DNA of 64,000 nt from Sporosarcina psychrophila (GTDB lineage Bacteria > Bacillota > Bacilli > Bacillales_A > Planococcaceae), in NCBI RefSeq assembly GCF_001590685.1, contig NZ_CP014616.1, forward strand, positions 867,001 through 931,000, given 5' to 3'. The notes beneath the pieces are model-generated. The model worked only from the letters and a program-made list of their open reading frames with translations. It made no database searches and was not told the origin of the DNA. The position numbers and the translations under genes are program-made. This document shows positions 58,318 through 64,000 of this stretch, piece after piece (positions within the stretch are counted from its first letter, which is position 1; each line of letters opens with the position of its first letter).

Positions 58318-58759
58318 TTAATTGCTTGACGATACTGAAATCGCCTGCAAAAGTTTTGTGACCTCATGCGGTTTTTGTTTTGAATCAATCCAGCCCTTCA
58401 TAGCAGAAGATTTTACAGGTTTAATAGATACATGGTTTTATTGCATCTACTACTGCCTTCAAAACTTTCATTCCGTTGACAGCTTCTTTGGTGGTCGGAG
58501 TAAATTTCCCCTTTGGCATATTTAAATAATAAGATAATCCTCCCGTATCTTGGGCTCTAGGCGTAAGGTTATAAGCCGTAGAGGATCCCCCTCTATAGAT
58601 AATTGTTGGGTTTTTCCGTTTTAAACGTGATTCTAGTTCAGCTACAATTTTGTCCTTTGATATGGCAACAACGGAAACTAAAGCCGCTGCGAGAGCCATC
58701 GCAATTAAGTGTTCAAAAGCCCATGTTGCAACTGGGATTAGCAATGGAATAGCAAACAT
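58318..58759 (-). pseudogene. C-terminal module of a polymorphic toxin, frameshifted
   Basis: The first frame (58759 to 58421) has a hydrophobic start and then NPTIIYRGGSSTAYNLTPRAQDTGGLSYYLN, a pattern typical of toxin C-terminal domains. The frame breaks near 58425; the next frame continues PVKSSAMKGWIDSKQKPHEVTKLLQ and ends at 58318, right before the immunity gene. The N-terminal secretion part is absent, cut near the palindromic repeat at 58777. Probably an inactive toxin module. Confidence 0.55.
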
Positions 58760-58776
58760 TGCGTCTACAGAATTAG

Positions 58777-58846
58777 TGCTGCCTGTGCACGGTGCAATTC
58801 AGACACGATTCAGAATTAATTTGAATTGTGTGATGCACAGGCAGAC
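58777..58846. repeat. Palindromic MITE-like repeat, copy 4
   Basis: The best-preserved copy: TGCTGCCTGTGCACGGTGCA at the left, TGTGATGCACAGGCAGACA at the right. It adjoins the truncated toxin. Confidence 0.85.
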
Positions 58847-59176
58847 AAAAATTTACATCAATGGACATGCCAAAATGTTAACTGATAATAGAGATGAACA
58901 TTGACGAAATACTCTGTTTTCGTATACACTTTTCATAAGGAAGCTCCTTTCTGTAGAGTAGATAACTGATTAGTCGTCAGTTTCATTTTACAGAAGGAGC
59001 CCTTTTTTCGTATTAATTTAACTTTATTTCTGATCCCAATCATTTTTTACGTTATTTTACTGCTATGCAACGCTAGTGGGCAACTGGTACTCTTGTATAA
59101 GGGTAGTCAATCGGCTACTCTTTTCCCATCAAACAATAAAAGAACATTTCATTTAAAAATGAGAGGATGAGTAAAA
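58847..59176. other. Intergenic stretch with two weak hairpins
   Basis: AAGGAAGCTCCTTTCTG...CAGAAGGAGCCC near 58938-59005 and GGGTAGTCAATCGGCTACTCTTTT near 59100 could be terminators. No gene is seen. Confidence 0.45.
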
Positions 59177-59404
59177 ATGGATAATTCACAAGAGAGAATC
59201 TGTAAGTTTCTAACTCAAAACAAGTTAAAATTCATCAGTGAAGATCAAGTAGCTAAAAAGTTCGGATACAAGAACATACTGACTTTTTACATTGGGAAAG
59301 AAGGATGGTCAGCCTATGGTATTGATGGAAGAGACTTTAAAGGTCGAAACCATCAAACATCTAAAGTTGGATTTCTTATTACAGAGTATAAAGATATTGA
59401 ATAG
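59177..59404 (+). CDS. Small hypothetical protein
   Basis: A 75-aa soluble protein starting MDNSQERICKFLTQNKLKF. It may include a short winged-helix-like start (FISEDQVAKKFGYKNILTFYIG), but the rest (GIDGRDFKGRNHQTSKVGFLITEY) is not recognised. GAGAGGATGAG lies before ATG 59177. No partner. Confidence 0.5.
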   Translation: MDNSQERICKFLTQNKLKFISEDQVAKKFGYKNILTFYIGKEGWSAYGIDGRDFKGRNHQTSKVGFLITEYKDIE

Positions 59405-59606
59405 GATATATTAAAAAGCTGAATTTATGGGGAGGGGAAAGAGTTATCTAATAGAAAATAAAAGCAACATTTTATAGCGATAATAGCACTTTGTGACACC
59501 CGTTTAACCCTTATAAATGGGGCTTTAGCAAGTTCATATATTGGGGTAGGCGGTACGGGGCTATTCCCCTTGCAATTATTCCTGAACCATTGGCATATTG
59601 AGTAAG

Positions 59607-59630
59607 TGCTGCCTGTGTACGTTGCAATAA
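59607..59630. repeat. Half copy of the palindromic repeat
   Basis: TGCTGCCTGTGTACGTTGCAA matches the left arm only; the right arm is missing. Confidence 0.65.
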
Positions 59631-59679
59631 TATAGTTAGTGGTAGAAGTGGAAGGAATTTAGAATGGAGATGATTTTAA

Positions 59680-60090
59680 ATGGGGTACCCTGGAATGCCA
59701 CCCGGGTTTTGGGTAGAACTTATTAAAATACTATCAGTTGCTATTTTACTGGTTGGCGTTATTCCAGCTGTTTTTCGTTATAGAATGGGTGCAAGTAAAA
59801 AGAAATGGTTTTCATATAATCATATAAATGAATTTCATAAAAAAGTCGATTGGACACTCCGTATAGTTTTTATGATTTCTCTTATAATTAGTGCAATCCT
59901 TTTTACTAGTCAGCCCTTTATAACATATATAATATGTGGTTTTTTTATACTAACTCAAATCGGTGTTCAAGCATATATAGAATGGAGATTTTCGGATAAC
60001 AAAAAAGACTTTCAGGTATCACTAATCCAGCTTACCTTAACTTTTATTACCTTATTTGGATTCATCTTCTGGTTCGAATATTTTTCATAG
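59680..60090 (+). CDS. DUF4181-like membrane protein
   Basis: A 136-aa protein with four transmembrane helices and the motif KKKWFSYNHINEFHKKVDWTLRI between the first and second, matching DUF4181 proteins of Bacillales. GGAGATGA lies before ATG 59680. Function unknown. It is the last coding gene before the final ssrA site copy. Confidence 0.72.
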   Translation: MGYPGMPPGFWVELIKILSVAILLVGVIPAVFRYRMGASKKKWFSYNHINEFHKKVDWTLRIVFMISLIISAILFTSQPFITYIICGFFILTQIGVQAYIEWRFSDNKKDFQVSLIQLTLTFITLFGFIFWFEYFS

Positions 60091-60388
60091 GAACAATTAT
60101 TTTAAGTAGATTTAATAAAGTAAACGAGCGCGATTGTTGGCTAAATATTTTTTGAAAGGGGAGCTTTGGCTACTCTTTTTTTGTTTTGTTTGCGGTTTTC
60201 CCTTTGAAACTTTTTCTGGAAATCTAATTTTGTGGTACCTATACGTCAAGAAAAGACTAGCAATTCGCACACCTGAATAAACATACAAAAAAAACAAACA
60301 GGTGCCAATTTGTCTGATTTTTATTCTATTATTACACAATTATAGTGAATTAACTAATTAGTTCTGCGAGCAGGTACCTGACACTATT

Positions 60389-60416
60389 ACTCCCTCCGTC
60401 TCCATATTGAGAAATC
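60389..60416 (+). repeat. Last ssrA-site copy, right end of the island chain
   Basis: ACTCCCTCCGTCTCCATAT, then TGAGAAATC: the ssrA end, with the T-arm side mostly lost, followed by flank (GAGAAATC) also present right after the 36763-36862 copy. It marks the probable chromosomal right border. Confidence 0.75.
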
Positions 60417-60566
60417 TTTAAATTACAAATAGCATGTGACTTTAAGTATATTTTAGGCAAGGTTATACTTAAAACTATTCCATACAGCCAAAATCCAGGT
60501 TTAAAAACCCTATTACTTTGGTTTAAAGGGTATTATTTAGTAATATTAACATCAAATAAACAACAC

Positions 60567-60605
60567 AAAAAGTGCCCGAAACCGTAAAGGTTTTAGGCAC
60601 TTTTT
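60567..60605. terminator. Bidirectional terminator between the island chain and cadA
   Basis: AAAAAGTGCC and GGCACTTTTT with inner pairing GAAACC/GGTTTT; T-runs on both strands. Confidence 0.85.
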
Positions 60606-60692
60606 GACTCAACACTATTTAGTTTATCATTTGTGAAGAGAATTCAAATACCAATTTACGTGACATCCATTTCGTCAAGGGTTATATAGTTA

Positions 60693-63164
60693 CTATCCTT
60701 TGACCTTTAATAGACGAAGTGCATTTAAAATAACGATCAGCGCAGCACCGGTGTCACTTAATACAGCAACCCATAGCGTTAACCAGCCAGGGAGAATTAA
60801 TAGTAAAGCTACGATCTTTACGATTATCGAAAACCAAATATTTTGTTTGATAATGGATAATGCTTTTCGACTTAGCTTAATTGTATGTGGCAGTTTGTCT
60901 AAGTTGTCTGCCATTAAAACGATATCTGCAGTTTCCATTGCGGTATCTGTACCAGCACCACCCATCGCTATCCCAAGGTTTGCAGTAGCTAGTGCAGGGG
61001 CATCGTTTATACCATCACCTACCATGGCTACTCGATAGCCTTCTTCTTGCAATTTTTTTATCACATCTACTTTTTCTTCTGGTAATAATTCAGAGAAATA
61101 GCGATTCACGCCGGCTTCTAAAGCGATTGCTTTGGCAGTCCCTTCGTTATCACCTGTCAGCATGACCACTTGTTCAACGCCTATTTTTTCTAGGCTTACA
61201 ATCGTTACTTTAGTTGCTTTTCGGATTGTATCTGAAACACAAATTATCCCTAAAATCTTTTCGACCGTCCCTATAATGATAATGGTTTTCCCTTCATTTT
61301 GCAGTCTTAGAATTTCGTCAAGATGATTATCAATATGGGTGTTGACCTCTTCAAACAATTTTTTGTTTCCTGCAAAGTAGAGTACATGACCGATTGTTGC
61401 TTGGATTCCTTTTCCTGCAAGGTTCTTAAACTCTGAACCATTCTTTGCTTGAATGCCTTTCTCTTTCGCGTAGTCCACTATTGTTTTAGCGATGGGATGT
61501 GTGGAGTATTCCTCTAACGTTCGAGCGATTGATAACATGTTTTCTTCTGAATCATTAAAGACTACTACATCAGTAACTTTTGGTTTTCCTTCAGTGAGTG
61601 TTCCAGTTTTGTCAAAGGCGATGGCATTAATTGTTCCTGCAATTTCTAAGAATGCTCCACCTTTAATAAGAACGCCATTTTTGGCAGCATTTCCAAGAGC
61701 TGAAACAATGGCAACTGGGGTCGATATAACGAGTGCGCAAGGACATGCAATCACTAACAGCGTTAGCCCTTTATATATCCATTCATCCCAAGCACCAAAT
61801 CCAAGTAATGGGGGAACGAGCATGACTAAAAGAGCAAGTATGAATACAACAGGTGTATAAATACGTGCGAATTTATCAATAAATGCTTCTGTAGGCGCCT
61901 TTTTCTCTTGAGCTTCTTCAACTAAATGAATGATTTTAGAGATAGTTGTATCCTCTATAAGTTTCGTAACTCTAACGCTTAGTGAGCCATGTTCATTTAT
62001 AGAACCTGCATACACGAAACTACCTTTTTCTTTATCGACAGGGATGGATTCTCCAGTTATAGCGGCCTGATTGACACTGGATTCACCTTCTATCACATCA
62101 CCGTCTAATGGGATTCTATCCCCAGGCTTCACGACAATCAGGTCATTAATTGCTATCTCTTCAACAGGCTTTTTGATTAATTCGCTTCCAATTTTAACCC
62201 AAGCTTCTGGAGGAGCTAACTCCATAAGTCCACGAATCGATTTTCGTGTTTTTTCGATGGCGCGATTCTGCAAATTAAGCCCTAATGCAAACAGCCAAAC
62301 AACGGTGGCCCCTTCAAGCCATTCGCCTAGAAAGGCAGCCCCGATTGCAGCAGCTGACATGAGGACGTTCATGTCTAACGAACGGCTTCTAATCGCATAA
62401 TAAGCACTCTTCACTGGTTTATAGCCACTAATTATCATCGCGATCGCGTACATTGTTATCGTTAAATAAGGAGAAATTCCCGTGTAAGAGCCGATAAATC
62501 CTAGCGTAATTAATATACCTGAAAAAATGACAGCCCAATTCTGATTACTAGAACGTGTGGAGGAAGGCGTCTGCTTATTGTTAGTGATGAGTGACGCTTT
62601 AAATCCAGCTTTAGCAACTTCGTTTATAATGTCTTCTGGGCTATTTTCATGTTCAATCTTCATTTTGCCCGTTGAAAAATTCACCTGAACGTGTTTGACA
62701 GTAGGAAGATTATTCAAGTGGTTTTCAATTGTTAAGGCACAAGAGCCACAATCCATGCCTTCAATAAAGTAATTCTTCAAGTTGGTATTAACTTTAATAG
62801 GTTCAACTTCAAAACCAAGCTTCTTCATTTGTTTTTGGATGAACTCAAATTCAAGTTCTTCAGTCGAACTAACCTGCATTTTTCCTGTACTATAGTTTAC
62901 GTCTACTCCATTGATACTTTGTTGAGTGCTTAGACTTTTTTCAATTGTCACCGCACAAGCTGGGCAATCCATTCCATAAACTCGAAATTCCTCTTTCAAT
63001 CCTTCATTGAGGTTTACGTTAACCGGATTTAGAATTTCTTTTGAATTAGTGCAACAATCGACTGAAACAATCGAAGTCTTTTCTAGTTCTTTGCCGCTGC
63101 AGCAATTTGTTTGTTCCTCTACTTTTGGGGGTTCTATTTGGCTCGAACAGCATTTTTTGTCCAT
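60693..63164 (-). CDS. cadA: Zn/Cd/Pb-translocating P-type ATPase CadA
   Basis: A P1B-type ATPase of about 823 aa. The N-terminus has a Cys-rich leader (KKCCSS, NCCSG, DCCTN) and two metal-binding HMA domains (GMDCPAC and GMDCGSC). The membrane core carries the CPC translocation motif (IACPCALVIS), phosphorylation site DKTGTLTEG, and hinge GDGINDAPAL. It exports divalent soft metals. AAGGGGGTG fits ATG 63164; a GTG at 63173 overlaps it. It lies 13 bp after the regulator gene and is co-transcribed. Confidence 0.95.
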   Translation of the reverse strand: MDKKCCSSQIEPPKVEEQTNCCSGKELEKTSIVSVDCCTNSKEILNPVNVNLNEGLKEEFRVYGMDCPACAVTIEKSLSTQQSINGVDVNYSTGKMQVSSTEELEFEFIQKQMKKLGFEVEPIKVNTNLKNYFIEGMDCGSCALTIENHLNNLPTVKHVQVNFSTGKMKIEHENSPEDIINEVAKAGFKASLITNNKQTPSSTRSSNQNWAVIFSGILITLGFIGSYTGISPYLTITMYAIAMIISGYKPVKSAYYAIRSRSLDMNVLMSAAAIGAAFLGEWLEGATVVWLFALGLNLQNRAIEKTRKSIRGLMELAPPEAWVKIGSELIKKPVEEIAINDLIVVKPGDRIPLDGDVIEGESSVNQAAITGESIPVDKEKGSFVYAGSINEHGSLSVRVTKLIEDTTISKIIHLVEEAQEKKAPTEAFIDKFARIYTPVVFILALLVMLVPPLLGFGAWDEWIYKGLTLLVIACPCALVISTPVAIVSALGNAAKNGVLIKGGAFLEIAGTINAIAFDKTGTLTEGKPKVTDVVVFNDSEENMLSIARTLEEYSTHPIAKTIVDYAKEKGIQAKNGSEFKNLAGKGIQATIGHVLYFAGNKKLFEEVNTHIDNHLDEILRLQNEGKTIIIIGTVEKILGIICVSDTIRKATKVTIVSLEKIGVEQVVMLTGDNEGTAKAIALEAGVNRYFSELLPEEKVDVIKKLQEEGYRVAMVGDGINDAPALATANLGIAMGGAGTDTAMETADIVLMADNLDKLPHTIKLSRKALSIIKQNIWFSIIVKIVALLLILPGWLTLWVAVLSDTGAALIVILNALRLLKVKG

Positions 63165-63177
63165 TTTTCGCACCCCC

Positions 63178-63498
63178 TTAACTTATATGATTTTCACAAC
63201 AAGCAACATTGCCTTCAATTTGACTAAGTACATTATCAAATGTGTCTAACAACTCTTTAACTTGCTGATTTCGCAATCCATAGTAGACGTATTTTCCCTC
63301 TGGTCTTCCTACAATGATCCCACACCCTCTGAGACAGGCTAAGTGCTGCGAAATATTTGACTGATTACCTTCTATACTTTCAACAATTTGTGATACAGTC
63401 TTTTCCTCATATTTGATGCACTCTAATATTTGAACCCTTGTTTTATCTCCGAATGCACGTAAAAACTTTACTTTAAGATCTAAATCTGTCTGATTCAT
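63178..63498 (-). CDS. cadC: ArsR/SmtB-family metal-sensing repressor (CadC/CmtR-like)
   Basis: A 106-aa winged helix-turn-helix repressor (TVSQIVESIEGNQSNISQHLACLRGCGIIVGRPEGKYVYY). Cys55 and Cys59 in the recognition helix (HLACLRGCG) and Cys100/101 near the end match the CmtR Cd/Pb site better than the classical CadC ELCVC site, which is absent here (Cys27 alone in that helix). It represses cadA; metal binding releases DNA. AAGGAGAG precedes ATG 63498. Confidence 0.9.
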   Translation of the reverse strand: MNQTDLDLKVKFLRAFGDKTRVQILECIKYEEKTVSQIVESIEGNQSNISQHLACLRGCGIIVGRPEGKYVYYGLRNQQVKELLDTFDNVLSQIEGNVACCENHIS

Positions 63499-63526
63499 GA
63501 TATCTCTCCTTATATATTAGACAAGA

Positions 63527-63554
63527 CTAATATGATTTGTTATTATCATATTAG
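63527..63554. promoter_or_regulatory. Operator of the cadC-cadA operon
   Basis: CTAATATGA and TCATATTAG are a perfect 9-bp inverted repeat with a 10-bp spacer, just upstream of cadC. Extra half-sites lie at 63513-63520 and 63561-63568. This is the usual ArsR-family operator layout. Confidence 0.8.
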
Positions 63555-63699
63555 CAACAACTAATATGTGTGTCAATTTTATGTCTTTATCTTATGGTAG
63601 CTGTGAACAATGCGTGTTTTTTCCAAAAGAAACGTTTTAGTATGTTTCTTTTCTTGTACACTAAATTTTGATTTAACGCTATTGAGAGGAAGAGAAGCA

Positions 63700-64000
63700 A
63701 TGAAGAGGATTATTAGTGCAACATTAATTTTGTTGTTCACATTTACAACCACTGTCTCTGCACATACCGGTTTAACGATTTCCTCACCGGCTGACGGGGA
63801 ATACATAACTGAAGATGTCTATGAAATTGTATTGGAATTTAATTCGAAAATCGAATCGACAAGTACTGTGAAGGTCTTTGACGAGAGTAAAGAGGAGATC
63901 ATCATCAGTAATACTCAAGTGAGTGATAATGTGATCACAGGAGGTTTCATGTCGCCATTGGATAATGGCGCATATACAGTAGAATGGAAGATTATCGGTG
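63700..64000 (+). CDS. CopC-domain copper-resistance protein (partial)
   Basis: The first 100 codons of a secreted protein; the gene runs past the window end. A signal peptide (MKRIISATLILLFTFTTTVSA) is followed by HTGLTISSPADGEYITED, the CopC start with His as first mature residue, a copper ligand in the family. It is often fused or linked to CopD (YcnJ of Bacillus). GAGAGGA lies before ATG 63700. It is divergent from cadC. Confidence 0.85.
   Translation, partial: MKRIISATLILLFTFTTTVSAHTGLTISSPADGEYITEDVYEIVLEFNSKIESTSTVKVFDESKEEIIISNTQVSDNVITGGFMSPLDNGAYTVEWKIIG

Larger units (their letters stand above)
51481..60410. mobile_element. Island 4, decayed, last segment before core sequence
   Basis: A 9-kb segment between the degenerate ssrA copy at 51456 and the last one at 60389. 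It holds the helicase/GIY-YIG pair, an ssrA 5'-half relic, a toxin/immunity locus, small membrane proteins and most copies of the palindromic repeat. No recombinase gene is found in it. Confidence 0.65.

Noticed and set aside
60112..60339. 75-aa minus-strand frame near the right island end
   Set aside because: Lies in a repeated non-coding island-end segment; Lys-rich shadow without a start signal.

Overview
The window comes from a low-GC Gram-positive chromosome (Bacillota). Gene order and protein sequences fit the Sporosarcina / Planococcaceae end of the Bacillales; this is inferred from synteny and protein character, with no database search. About half is conserved core genome and about half is a chain of integrated elements at the tmRNA gene.

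Core part (1-23.9 kb). The yvcI-rapZ-glmR(yvcK)-whiA-crh operon is followed by a T-box-controlled second lysyl-tRNA synthetase, a small accessory block (lipoprotein, small membrane protein, class C beta-lactamase-like hydrolase, recombinase relic), a tRNA-Arg(CCG) gene, and clpP with a CtsR operator on its promoter. Next come a LemA/TPM envelope pair, a glutaredoxin-like protein, and the glycolytic cluster cggR-gapA-pgk-tpiA-gpmI-eno, with a CggR operator recognisable ahead of cggR. Then secG, est, rnr, smpB and ssrA follow in the usual Bacillales order.

Island chain (23.8-60.4 kb). The last 100 bp of ssrA are repeated exactly at 36763-36862. Shorter, partly decayed copies of the ssrA 3' end lie at 47666, 51456 and 60389. 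These boundaries divide the region into four segments. Island 1 (about 13 kb) has an ssrA-adjacent tyrosine recombinase, an HNH-like protein, a primase-type replication protein, a second HNH protein, a solitary DGQHR (DndB-like) protein, a second short recombinase and an AT-rich three-gene operon ending in a TIR-domain protein. Island 2 has a broken integrase, an LRR lipoprotein, a broken Doc toxin, an IS3-family element with a stop in orfB, a VbhA-like mini-antitoxin, a metallo-beta-lactamase-fold protein, an IS21 istB relic and a membrane MORN-repeat protein. Island 3 has a YHYH-domain surface protein and a membrane protein. Island 4 has a PD-(D/E)XK/Schlafen-type helicase next to a membrane-anchored GIY-YIG protein, a relic of the ssrA 5' half, a frameshifted toxin with its probable immunity gene, and small membrane proteins. 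An approximately 70-bp palindromic, MITE-like repeat occurs four and a half times in islands 3 and 4.

After the last attachment-site scar the chromosome continues with a divergent metal-resistance locus: cadA (Zn/Cd/Pb P-type ATPase) and its ArsR-family repressor on the minus strand, and a CopC-like gene cut by the window end on the plus strand.

The best candidates for undescribed biology are the TIR operon (33961-36567), whose TIR gene carries a strong internal ribosome binding site directly before the TIR domain, and the helicase/GIY-YIG pair (52331-56015). Both sit in mobile islands, as defence genes often do, but their function is inferred from domains and location only.
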